Source: Alphaproteobacteria bacterium (GTDB taxonomy: Bacteria > Planctomycetota > Phycisphaerae > UBA1845). From it: a stretch of 64,000 nt of DNA. Positions 35,129 through 43,586 of the stretch are shown here, piece by piece. The notes below the pieces were generated by a model. That model was not told the origin of the DNA, ran no database searches, and saw only the letters and a list, made by a program, of their open reading frames with translations. The stretch's first letter is position 1. Each line of letters begins with the position of its first letter. Both the position numbers and the translations under genes were made by a program. Location of the stretch: assembly GCA_028285105.1 (NCBI GenBank), contig JANQQE010000011.1, positions 186,001-250,000 of the forward strand. Direction: 5' to 3'.

Positions 35129-36190
35129 CTAACCGATGGCCCGGCGCTTCGCATCTCGACAAAGTTTCTGGAACCGTTCCAGAGACTCGTTGGCATCCTG
35201 TTCCTGTGCGGATGGCATACCCTTGTCTGCCGGTGCCCCCTGACTGGCTGACTCTCGCGTGACCCCGTACTGCGGCAACAATTCGTCGGTCTGCTCGCTG
35301 ATCGTGTTGATCTCCACATCCAGATGCTTTTGCAACGAAGCCAAGGAAGACGATGCAGTCTGCAATTCTCGAAGCTTCACATCCCATTCCTGTTGCGAAG
35401 CTGCCAGTTGCTCGCGCTGTGACGCCAAATCCTGACGACCGGCTTCCAACTGCTGCGCGATGCTTTCCAATTCAATGCGCCGCGTTTCGGTTGCCTTCCG
35501 TTCCTGCTCGACCGCTGCGTTTTGGGCAGCGACCGCATTTTGCTGTTCGACAAGTTGCTGCTGTTGAGCGACGATGCTCTGCTCAGCTTTGGCAATTTCC
35601 TGCTGTTTGGCGGCGAGGCTCGATTTCGCCTCTTCAACTGTTGCCGATGCCTGCCCGATTTCCTTACGGGCTTCGTCAAAGTCGAGGCGTTCTTTTTCAA
35701 GCGTCATCCGCTGCTGTTCGACTTGCTGCATCGCAGCCGTGGCAGCCGACTCGCGTTTGGTCAACTCTTCGACCTGCTTGTCCATCTCGGCGAGTCGTAC
35801 GCTGGCTTGCTCGTCGCGTTGCCGGAGATCCTCAAGTTGGGACTTCTGGGTTGCGGCAAGCTGTTCGGCCTGTGCCTTGAGACTTTCGTATTCTTTCTCT
35901 CGGCCAGCGAGTTCAGCTTCACGCTTCTCAATCCGTTCGCACAATTCGAGTTGCTCGGCACTGAACGACGAGCGCTCTTCGTCGAGCCTTTTGTATTCGT
36001 CAGCCAGCGCCAGGCGACAGGCCTCCAGCGCCTTGGCACGTGCGTCAAGCAGTTCACGCAGGCCACGCATCGCGCTGACAACGTCTTGGCCCATCATTTC
36101 GATACGCTGGCTGTCAAACTCACCTTGCTGCGTTGACTGATTGCCCTGCGCATTTTGATCGTTCTTGTTCTGTTCCACTGCTGTCCCCAC
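35129..36190 (-). CDS. Long coiled-coil protein of the GTPase operon
   Basis: The 353-residue protein is almost entirely heptad-patterned Glu/Gln/Ala/Leu helix from about residue 35 to 300 (for example EKREAELAGREKEYESLKAQ), with a Gln/Asn-rich N-terminus and a short C-terminal helical segment ending in CRDAKRRAIG. No enzymatic domain. It is predicted to form a rod that could link the small basic protein to the FGE-fold and GTPase partners. The GTG start is preceded by AGGGGGG at 8 bases. Spacing to neighbours on the same strand is 36 and 40 bases. Confidence 0.72.
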   Translation of the reverse strand: MGTAVEQNKNDQNAQGNQSTQQGEFDSQRIEMMGQDVVSAMRGLRELLDARAKALEACRLALADEYKRLDEERSSFSAEQLELCERIEKREAELAGREKEYESLKAQAEQLAATQKSQLEDLRQRDEQASVRLAEMDKQVEELTKRESAATAAMQQVEQQRMTLEKERLDFDEARKEIGQASATVEEAKSSLAAKQQEIAKAEQSIVAQQQQLVEQQNAVAAQNAAVEQERKATETRRIELESIAQQLEAGRQDLASQREQLAASQQEWDVKLRELQTASSSLASLQKHLDVEINTISEQTDELLPQYGVTRESASQGAPADKGMPSAQEQDANESLERFQKLCRDAKRRAIG

Positions 36191-36226
36191 AGTTAATCCC
36201 CCCTGCCTTGCGACAACGATCGACGG

Positions 36227-36811
36227 TTACTTGTTCAACTCATTGATCATTTCTCGAACGCTTTTCTTGCCCCGCGAAAGTCGCCGCTTGATTCGGATCG
36301 ATTTGGCCACCTTCGGATCGAGTTGGGCAAGCAAGGCTTCGTCTTCCGCATCCAATTCCTCTTTGGTTTTTTCTGGTATGACCGGTGCCTTCGGCGATTC
36401 GTCAACTGGTTTTGAGTCATCCTTCGCAGCACCCTTGCGCGGGCTGGCTTTGAGTTTCGGCTTTTTCGATTTCTTGCTACCCGGAAGCGTCACGATCCCT
36501 GATACCGGTTCGGCCGGTGCCTCGCTTTTGTCCAGCGGGGCTTCGGCACAACCTTCCGGTTTCGGTGCAACTTCAACCGGTTTTGATTCTGCTCCTGGTG
36601 CCGAATGCGACGCCTCGGCGCTCGACGAGGAATCGGACTCTGCACGAATCGCCGGTTCAGCGAGGGCAACCTGCGCCAAAGCAGCACTGGCTTTGTCCAT
36701 CGCATCAACCCAAGTCGCGATTTTCTGATCCAGATCGTTGATCGCGCTTTCGATGGCACCGTCGTCTTGCGACAATACGGCGATCGCTGGATTTTGCTCT
36801 GCCCCATTCAT
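36227..36811 (-). CDS. Low-complexity protein with basic C-terminal helix, first gene of GTPase operon
   Basis: The 194-residue protein starts with a short helical region (residues 15-50, DDGAIESAINDLDQKIATWV), continues with a disordered Pro/Ala/Glu/Lys stretch of about 90 residues, and ends with a compact charged segment, LAQLDPKVAKSIRIKRRLSRGKKS, followed by VREMINEL. The last part looks like the only folded and conserved portion and may bind a partner or nucleic acid. No family recognised. It probably begins the minus-strand operon running to 31971. The ribosome-binding site is poor. Confidence 0.6.
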   Translation of the reverse strand: MNGAEQNPAIAVLSQDDGAIESAINDLDQKIATWVDAMDKASAALAQVALAEPAIRAESDSSSSAEASHSAPGAESKPVEVAPKPEGCAEAPLDKSEAPAEPVSGIVTLPGSKKSKKPKLKASPRKGAAKDDSKPVDESPKAPVIPEKTKEELDAEDEALLAQLDPKVAKSIRIKRRLSRGKKSVREMINELNK

Positions 36812-37031
36812 AATTGCGTGCGTGTCCCTTCGAGCGGGCGGGTTCTCTTACAGCGCATGCCTTTCGGCGCGCTTCGACCAGTCGCTCTGTCGAAAAATAT
36901 ACGTTTCAGTTTTGGCAAATGACGCCCTTAATTGTGGGGAATGTACTCTGGTCCAGTAACAACTTCGTTTTGTGTGCATGTAACGCCTCTTCCCCCTATG
37001 TGTTCGGTGAAGATTGACAGCGTCCACTTTG

Positions 37032-38069
37032 ATGGCTACACCATCAGCTGTGAACACCCTTAAGATCGACTTACACACGCACATTCTTCCGGAAACCTGG
37101 CCCGATCTTGTCGAACGCTACGGGTATGAAGGCTTTGTCCATTTGCACCACCACGAACCGTGCAAAGCCCGCATGATGATCGGCGACAAATGCTTTCGTA
37201 TCATCGACGACAACTGCTGGTCTGCTAAGCGTAGAATTGCCGACTGTGATCAAACAGGTGTCACCGCGCAGGTCTTGAGCACCGTCCCGGTGATGTTCAG
37301 TTATTGGGCCAAGCCGGCAGACACACTTGACCTTTCGCGCATCCTCAACGACCACATCGCTGGCATCGTCCGAGAACACCCTTCGCGATTCGTGGGGCTG
37401 GGTACGCTTCCGATGCAAGCGCCAGAATTGGCTGTCAAAGAGTTGGAGCGTTGCGTCAACGAACTCGGATTGGCAGGCATCGAAATCGGGTCGCACATCA
37501 ACGATTGGAATCTCAACGCCCCAGAGTTGTTCCCGATCTTTGAATGCGCCGCGGAATTGGGAGCCGCCGTTTTCGTTCATCCGTGGGACATGGCCGGCAA
37601 GGAGCGCATGCCGAACTACTGGTTGCCCTGGCTCGTCGGCATGCCGGCAGAAACGTCGCTGGCGATTTGTTCGATGATCTTCGGTGGCGTGTTTGAACGA
37701 CTCCCGAAACTGAGGGTGGCATTTGCGCATGGTGGCGGATCGTTTCCGGCAACGATCGGACGAATTGAACATGGTTTTAACTGTCGTCCCGATCTGTGCG
37801 CCATCGACAACGATGTAAATCCCCGCGAGTACCTGGGCAAGTTTTACTTTGATTCCCTCGTACACGACGCCGAAGTGCTTCGCTATCTCATCAAGCTTGC
37901 CGGGGCCAACCGCATCGCGCTGGGTTCGGACTATCCATTCCCGCTAGGAGAGGCCGAGCCGGGCAAACTCATCGAGTCGATGGACGACCTTGACGGCGAT
38001 ACAAAATCACTTCTATTGAGCGGAACGGCTATGGAGTTTTTGGGCGTTTCCAGAGATCGCTTTCTCTAG
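37032..38069 (+). CDS. acmsd: Aminocarboxymuconate-semialdehyde decarboxylase-like amidohydrolase
   Basis: The 345-residue metal-dependent enzyme has the N-terminal His-X-His metal site (His15 and His17 in DLHTH), [17 protein letters not shown] with a further histidine, FAHGGGSFP and the C-terminal metal aspartate in [11 protein letters not shown]. This is the ACMSD family, which decarboxylates 2-amino-3-carboxymuconate semialdehyde and diverts it from quinolinate. A TTG 18 bases upstream is an alternative start. It heads a cluster with kynU, kmo, kynA and kynB, which strongly supports the assignment. The dioxygenase producing its substrate is missing here. Confidence 0.88.
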   Translation: MATPSAVNTLKIDLHTHILPETWPDLVERYGYEGFVHLHHHEPCKARMMIGDKCFRIIDDNCWSAKRRIADCDQTGVTAQVLSTVPVMFSYWAKPADTLDLSRILNDHIAGIVREHPSRFVGLGTLPMQAPELAVKELERCVNELGLAGIEIGSHINDWNLNAPELFPIFECAAELGAAVFVHPWDMAGKERMPNYWLPWLVGMPAETSLAICSMIFGGVFERLPKLRVAFAHGGGSFPATIGRIEHGFNCRPDLCAIDNDVNPREYLGKFYFDSLVHDAEVLRYLIKLAGANRIALGSDYPFPLGEAEPGKLIESMDDLDGDTKSLLLSGTAMEFLGVSRDRFL

Positions 38070-38092
38070 ACGTCGTCAGTCTTCGCAGGTAC

Positions 38093-38121
38093 TTCGCAAG
38101 CCAATCTTTTGCGGTTATCAT
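38093..38121 (+). promoter_or_regulatory. Possible promoter giving a near-leaderless kynU transcript
   Basis: TTCGCA (38093-38098, 4 of 6), a 17-base spacer and TATCAT (38116-38121, 5 of 6) end 6 bases before the kynU ATG at 38128. No Shine-Dalgarno sequence precedes that ATG. Consensus match only. Confidence 0.35.
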
Positions 38122-38127
38122 TTGATA

Positions 38128-39441
38128 ATGCACGCCGAGCATCGCACGAATACGGCTTATGATTCGACCGACCGCAGCTTTGCGGAGCAGATGGATGCTG
38201 CCGACCCGCTGCGATCATTTCGCAATCAGTTTTGCATTCCCAAAATCGACGACGGCAACGAGGTCATCTATTTCGCAGGCAACTCACTTGGCTTGCTCCC
38301 CAAAACCGTTGCTCCGATCGTCGAACGTGAATTGGAAGACTGGGCTCGATTGGCCGTGGATGCCCACTTCGACGGACGTCAGCCCTGGTATGACTACCAT
38401 GAACAGTTTCGCGAGTCGGCTTCGCGTATCGTGGGGACGAACGCGAACGAAGTCGTGCTGATGAACAGCCTGACTGTGAACCTACATCTGATGTTGGTTT
38501 CGTTTTACCGCCCTACTTCGCAGCGCTACAAGATCATCACCGATTGGCCGTCATTCCCGTCGGATATCTACGCCGTTGATTCGCAGATTCGCTTTCACGG
38601 TTACGATCCGGAGCAAGCGTTCGTCAAAGTTTGTCCAAAAGAAGGCAAGCATCTGATCGACATGGATGACTTTGAAAACCAAATCGAAGCGCACGGTTCG
38701 CAAGCCGCATTGGTGATGATCAGCGGCGTCAACTACTTCACGGGTCAGTTTTACGATCTAAAGCGGTTGACCGATGCCGCCCATCGCGCCGGTTGCCTGA
38801 TCGGCATCGACCTCGCTCATGCGGCTGGCAATGTCCCGTTGAAACTTCACGAGTGGGATGTCGATTTCGCCGTGTGGTGCAATTACAAATATCTTAACAG
38901 TGGTCCGGGAACGGTCGGTGGGTGCTTCGTTCATGAACGCCACGCCAGGAACCGCGAGTTGAAACGCTTTGCCGGCTGGTGGGGAAACGATCCGAAGCAG
39001 CGATTCAAAATGCACCTTCAACCGCAATTCGTTCCAGTCGATTCCGCCGACGGATGGCAAATCAGCAATCCGCCCATACTCGCGATGGCAGCCATCCGTG
39101 GTTCCTACGATCTGTTCAATCAAACATCGATGGAATTGCTCCGCAAAAAATCCGAACGCCTGACCGGGTATCTGGAATTCTTGATCGATCAACAAGGGCA
39201 GGATCGCTTTGAGGTCATCACGCCGCGCGATCCTCAAGAGCGCGGATGCCAGTTGTCCATTCTAGCCAAGGATAAACCCAAGGAATTGTTCACAGCGCTT
39301 CATCGTGCCAATGCAGTAGGTGATTTCCGCGAGCCGAACGTGATTCGTGTCGCGCCGGTTCCATTGTACAACTCGTTCGTCGATGTCTGGCGGTTCGCCC
39401 AGGTGCTGGCGAAAGCGGGAGGCGGCGAAGTCGATGGGTAA
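38128..39441 (+). CDS. kynU: Kynureninase
   Basis: The 437-residue PLP enzyme has YFAGNSLGL near residue 49, DWPSFPSDIYA (about 139-149), GIDLAHAAGNVPL (226-238), and the PLP lysine Lys254 in WCNYKYLNSGPG, all kynureninase hallmarks. It cleaves kynurenine or 3-hydroxykynurenine to (hydroxy)anthranilate and alanine. With kmo next to it, 3-hydroxykynurenine is the likely substrate. It overlaps kmo by 8 bases. The ATG start is preferred over a TTG two codons earlier. Confidence 0.95.
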   Translation: MHAEHRTNTAYDSTDRSFAEQMDAADPLRSFRNQFCIPKIDDGNEVIYFAGNSLGLLPKTVAPIVERELEDWARLAVDAHFDGRQPWYDYHEQFRESASRIVGTNANEVVLMNSLTVNLHLMLVSFYRPTSQRYKIITDWPSFPSDIYAVDSQIRFHGYDPEQAFVKVCPKEGKHLIDMDDFENQIEAHGSQAALVMISGVNYFTGQFYDLKRLTDAAHRAGCLIGIDLAHAAGNVPLKLHEWDVDFAVWCNYKYLNSGPGTVGGCFVHERHARNRELKRFAGWWGNDPKQRFKMHLQPQFVPVDSADGWQISNPPILAMAAIRGSYDLFNQTSMELLRKKSERLTGYLEFLIDQQGQDRFEVITPRDPQERGCQLSILAKDKPKELFTALHRANAVGDFREPNVIRVAPVPLYNSFVDVWRFAQVLAKAGGGEVDG

Positions 39442-40795
39442 CGCGGCAAATGGTCAACGAATCACGATTGTCGGTGCGGGGTTGGCAGGGGCACTTCTGG
39501 CGACGCGATTGGGCAATGCCGGTTTCGAGGTCAGCGTTTACGAATCGCGCCCCGATCCACGCGGCAAAGACATGGTGGCTGGCAGATCGATCAACCTGGC
39601 GCTTTCGGCGCGAGGGTTTCATGCGTTGGGGCAAGTTGGATTGACCAACCGCATCATGGAATTGTCCACACCGATGCGCGGCAGGATGATGCATTCCGTT
39701 GAAGGCCATCTACAATTTCAGCCCTACAGTGCCCATGCCGACGACGTTATTCACTCTGTCTCGCGAGCCGATTTGAACATGGCGCTGATCGCAACCGCTG
39801 ACGAAGTACCCAACGTAGATTTTCATTTCGATCACAAATGCGTGGGAACGGATTTCGACAGTGGCGTTGCAACATTCGTTCATCGATCGAATGACAGCAA
39901 AGTTGAAAGCAATCGCGGATTGGTCATTGGATGCGACGGTGCATATTCATCCGTTCGTAAAAAGATGCAGCGCCTCGAACGATTCGATTTCAGCCAGCAG
40001 TATTTGAAACATGGATACAAGGAGTTGTGCATCCCAGCCAACATCGACGGCACGCACGCCCTCGAACCCAATGCCCTGCACATCTGGCCGCGACAATCGT
40101 ACATGATGATCGCCCTGCCCAACCTGGATGGATCGTTTACATGCACACTGTTTCTAGCGTTTGAAAGCAACAGCGGTCCCGCATTTTCAAAGCTCAAAAA
40201 TGAACAGAACGTTAGTGCATTCTTTGAAGAACAGTTCGCCGATGCCAAAAAACTCATGCCGACTTTGATCGAGGAATTCTTTGAAAACCCGACCAGTTCG
40301 CTCGTCACCATTCGCTGCGCGCCTTGGTACCATGAAGACAAAGTGGCGCTATTGGGCGACGCAGCCCACGCGGTCGTTCCCTTTTATGGCCAGGGTGCAA
40401 ACGCAGCATTCGGCGATTGCGCTAAACTCGGCGACCTGTTAATCGAACAAAAGAACATGGGCAAAAGAATTTCGACCGCAACGTTGAGCGCGTATTTCGA
40501 TAAGCGAAAGATTCACACCGACGCGCTTGCGGACCTGGCTGTCGCTAATTTTATCGAGATGCGCGATCACACCGGATCACGCATCTTTCTTCTCAAGAAA
40601 AAACTCGAACAAACGCTGCATCGATTCTTTCCAAAATCGTTCTTGCCTCTTTATTCGATGGTTTCCTTCTCGTGTATCCCCTATCGGGACGCTTTGGATC
40701 GGGCCAATCGGCAGTGGCGTTTCGTCCGGCGGATCGCGCTTGCAGCCGCCGTCGCAATCATTACGCTGATCGCTTGGTTCGTGACCCTCGGATAA
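39434..40795 (+). CDS. kmo: Kynurenine 3-monooxygenase with C-terminal membrane anchor
   Basis: The 453-residue FAD monooxygenase has the dinucleotide-binding GAGLAGALLA (14-23) with Glu37 to bind the FAD ribose, GRSINLALSARG (about 55), a CDGAYSSVRKKM region and LLGDAAHAVVPFYGQGANAAFGD (about 310-332). It hydroxylates kynurenine using NADPH and O2. Residues 433-452 form a hydrophobic helix preceded by RRIA, a tail anchor like that of eukaryotic KMO. The ATG lies within the last 8 bases of kynU and the next gene follows 6 bases later. Confidence 0.93.
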   Translation: MGNAANGQRITIVGAGLAGALLATRLGNAGFEVSVYESRPDPRGKDMVAGRSINLALSARGFHALGQVGLTNRIMELSTPMRGRMMHSVEGHLQFQPYSAHADDVIHSVSRADLNMALIATADEVPNVDFHFDHKCVGTDFDSGVATFVHRSNDSKVESNRGLVIGCDGAYSSVRKKMQRLERFDFSQQYLKHGYKELCIPANIDGTHALEPNALHIWPRQSYMMIALPNLDGSFTCTLFLAFESNSGPAFSKLKNEQNVSAFFEEQFADAKKLMPTLIEEFFENPTSSLVTIRCAPWYHEDKVALLGDAAHAVVPFYGQGANAAFGDCAKLGDLLIEQKNMGKRISTATLSAYFDKRKIHTDALADLAVANFIEMRDHTGSRIFLLKKKLEQTLHRFFPKSFLPLYSMVSFSCIPYRDALDRANRQWRFVRRIALAAAVAIITLIAWFVTLG

Positions 40796-40801
40796 ACCAC
40801 C

Positions 40802-41584
40802 ATGCCCATGAACTACGCTGAGTATCTGAAAGTAGACCAGTTGCTGCAATTGCAGCAGGTGCGTTCCGAGCCACCGGAACACGATGAGACGCTGTTTATT
40901 ATCATTCACCAAGTCTACGAGCTATGGTTCAAACAATTGTTGCACGAATTCGATCGCCTTAAATCCGAGTTTTCAAACAACGATCTATACGGCGCGATCC
41001 ATCGGTTGGGCCGAACGCGCACGATCATGAAAACGCTCGTGTCGCAGTTGGACATTCTCGAAACCATGACACCCATGTCGTTCGCGAGTTTTCGCGATCG
41101 TCTCGAAGAGGCGTCCGGATTTCAGTCGGCACAGTTTCGCGAGATGGAATTCGTCCTGGGTTACAAGCGGGCCAAGACGATTGAATTTGTCCCCGAAAGT
41201 TCGCCTAGTCGCGCAAGGCTCGTCAAGCGCTTGAACGAAAGAACGGTGGTCGATTGCTTTTACGAATTCCTGGCACACCATGGCGTCGCAACACCGGCTG
41301 AGTTGTTGAACCGCGATCTTACGAAGCCAACGGAACCCAACAAGGATATTCAGGAGGGGATCCTTAAACTCTATCGCGAGCAACCGCAACTCGCGATTCT
41401 GTTTGAACAGATGGTCGATTACGATGAAGGCCAACAGGAATGGCGCTACCGCCACGTCAAAATGGTCGAACGTACCATCGGCAACAAGCAAGGCACCGGT
41501 GGTTCGCTTGGCGTTGCGTTTCTAAAGCAGTCACTGTTTAAGTCGATCTTCCCGGATTTGTGGGAAGTGCGTCACAAATTCTAA
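40802..41584 (+). CDS. kynA: Tryptophan 2,3-dioxygenase
   Basis: The 260-residue haem enzyme has FIIIHQVYELWFKQLLHE with the active-site His36, a RLGRTRTIMKTLVSQLDILETMTP segment and RHVKMVERTIGNKQGTGGS with the haem-ligand His218. It oxidises tryptophan to N-formylkynurenine, the first step of the pathway. It is somewhat shorter than characterised bacterial enzymes (about 280-300 residues), mainly at the ends, but all catalytic elements are present. It is translationally close to kmo. Confidence 0.95.
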   Translation: MPMNYAEYLKVDQLLQLQQVRSEPPEHDETLFIIIHQVYELWFKQLLHEFDRLKSEFSNNDLYGAIHRLGRTRTIMKTLVSQLDILETMTPMSFASFRDRLEEASGFQSAQFREMEFVLGYKRAKTIEFVPESSPSRARLVKRLNERTVVDCFYEFLAHHGVATPAELLNRDLTKPTEPNKDIQEGILKLYREQPQLAILFEQMVDYDEGQQEWRYRHVKMVERTIGNKQGTGGSLGVAFLKQSLFKSIFPDLWEVRHKF

Positions 41585-41621
41585 TTCTCTACAATTTTTA
41601 GTTCTTTTTGGCGAACCGATC

Positions 41622-42236
41622 ATGATCTACGACCTTTCGCCGGACATCTCCGAGCAGCTTGCCGTTTGGCCGGGCGACACGCCTGTCTCGCGCGAAGTCC
41701 TTTTGGACATGGCCGACGGCGACAACCTGACACTCTCGACGCTTCGGGCGACGGTCCACCTGGGAACGCATGCCGACGCTCCCAGTCATTACGGAACGAT
41801 CGCGCCATCCATCGATCAACGCCCCCTGGAACCGTACATTGGGCAATGCCAGGTGATCCATGTAAACGCCCGACGCAATGTGCGAATCGGGATTGAAGTT
41901 CTGCCAGACAAACTGGATGCCCCCCGAATTCTGTTGGCAACGGGAACCCACCCGGATTCAAATCACTTCAACGAAGACTTCGCAGCATTGGAGCCCAGCC
42001 TCGTCGATGAGTTGGCCAGCCGCGGTGTTCAATTGATCGGTGTGGACACCCCAAGCGTCGATTTGTTTGCGTCCAAGGATTTGCCAGCCCATCAGGCGTG
42101 CCTGCGAAACGACATTTGCATCCTTGAAGGATTGAGACTTGCCGATGTACCGGAAGGCGTCTATGAGTTGATTGCCCTGCCGCTCAAGCTGGTCGGATTC
42201 GATGCGAGTCCGGTTCGTGCAATCATTCGCGATTAG
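41622..42236 (+). CDS. kynB: Kynurenine formamidase (cyclase family)
   Basis: The 204-residue protein has IYDLSPDISEQLAVWPGDTP, the metal-binding HLGTHADAPSHY (His46, His50, Asp52, His56) and late conserved GVDTPSVD. These are features of KynB, which hydrolyses N-formylkynurenine to kynurenine. With kynA it completes the first two steps. A TACAAT box lies about 26 bases upstream of the ATG but has no clear -35. It closes the core kynurenine cluster. Confidence 0.95.
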   Translation: MIYDLSPDISEQLAVWPGDTPVSREVLLDMADGDNLTLSTLRATVHLGTHADAPSHYGTIAPSIDQRPLEPYIGQCQVIHVNARRNVRIGIEVLPDKLDAPRILLATGTHPDSNHFNEDFAALEPSLVDELASRGVQLIGVDTPSVDLFASKDLPAHQACLRNDICILEGLRLADVPEGVYELIALPLKLVGFDASPVRAIIRD

Positions 42237-42418
42237 CCATTTCGGAAGAGGGTCCGCATACTGAACAAATAAAGGCATGATTGAAGCGCATGCAAGGTGG
42301 CGATGCTTTTTGTTGATGTGGTCCAATGAGCCTCATATAGTAATGACACGTGCAGCGATTCGATTCGCGCAAACGATTCGATAAATGATATTGCGACGTT
42401 GCAAACGGAGAGGCAACG

Positions 42419-43513
42419 ATGAAAATCCGTCTGTTCGATCTACCATCCAGCTCGCCACTGAAGGCATTCGCATTCATCGCGGCCATGGCGTTTGCGATTG
42501 CGTTTGTTCCTTCCGTACATGCCGACGACGAATTGGCATACCGCCGCCAGTTTCAAGCGCTCGAGCCATCCGATATTGACGGTCATATGAATCTCGCCAA
42601 GTGGTGTCGAGAGCAGAAGGCGTGGGAGCTTCTTGAGAAGCAATGCAACTACGTCCTTCGCCTGGACGCTGACCATGCGATGGCCACGGTTTACCTTGAG
42701 TTGGCCAAGAGCTATCTGGGCAACAATGGAACGAACACCCCAGCCTCAACCGACCCGCAAGCTTCGAACAATGGCGTTCCACGCAAACGCGGCGAACCCA
42801 TTCGCGAATTGACCAATGATGAAATTCGGATTCTACGCCGCCACGAATTGCTGTTGAATCAACCCGAACGGGTACCGGTCGAGTTCAAGAACAAAGTACT
42901 GGATCGATTTTGGAACTATCTGGCATTGCGCGAAAACCTGGTTCCCAAAGACCGAGCCGGCTTTAACCGCTTGAGGCCGGCAGTTCGCAAGGCGCAATTC
43001 ATCTTGAGCAAAGTCGAAGAGTGGGAACGGGCCAGTACAGAAGAAGAGCCATATGACGATGAATTTTCAGCAGACATCATCATCGAAGACGACCCTGCGA
43101 TCTTTCGCGAATTCAAGAGTCCGAAAGTGTCGGGCGTGATTCTCAATTCGTGCGCGACAGCCCGTTGTCACGGTGGGCGCGATGCCGGCGAATTCGTTCT
43201 GTACAATGAGCGGATTATGAACGACAAGTTGCACTATGCGAATTACATGGCCCTCAACGAGTACGAAAAAGACGGCGAACGTTTGGTCAATCGCGACGAT
43301 CCTCCCAGCAGCCTGATTTTGATATTTGGCCAACCTAAAACCACTGGACCGGATACCGCACATCCAACACCGGTCGGTGTGGTGTTCAACAGTCCGCAAA
43401 ATCCCAAGTATCGCAACCTGCTCGCGTGGCTCGTCAGTCTGGGTGTCACTCAACCGGACTACGGATTCACATTGGCAGATCCGTTGCCGACAAACAAAGG
43501 GTCGCGTCCGTAG
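42419..43513 (+). CDS. Exported TPR-like protein with a CX4CH motif
   Basis: The 364-residue protein has a signal peptide ([20 protein letters not shown] ends near residue 35), a helical repeat region (about 40-100) resembling TPR, a Gln/Asn-Pro linker, and a C-terminal domain with [15 protein letters not shown] (Cys245, Cys250, His251) and [13 protein letters not shown]. Such C-X4-C-H motifs can attach haem c, as in cytochrome c3, and similar segments are common in planctomycetal proteins. Function unknown. It lies between kynB and trpB on the same strand after a 182-base gap. Confidence 0.72.
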   Translation: MKIRLFDLPSSSPLKAFAFIAAMAFAIAFVPSVHADDELAYRRQFQALEPSDIDGHMNLAKWCREQKAWELLEKQCNYVLRLDADHAMATVYLELAKSYLGNNGTNTPASTDPQASNNGVPRKRGEPIRELTNDEIRILRRHELLLNQPERVPVEFKNKVLDRFWNYLALRENLVPKDRAGFNRLRPAVRKAQFILSKVEEWERASTEEEPYDDEFSADIIIEDDPAIFREFKSPKVSGVILNSCATARCHGGRDAGEFVLYNERIMNDKLHYANYMALNEYEKDGERLVNRDDPPSSLILIFGQPKTTGPDTAHPTPVGVVFNSPQNPKYRNLLAWLVSLGVTQPDYGFTLADPLPTNKGSRP

Positions 43514-43586
43514 ATCGTATCGAAAACCGCCCATCATGTGGGATCGAGAGCAGGATTCATTGTCAACATCAGAATCAACCCAGCGG

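Noticed and set aside
35522-36136. Two plus-strand frames of about 190-200 codons rich in Ser and Leu
   Set aside because: They are antisense shadows of the repetitive coiled-coil gene.
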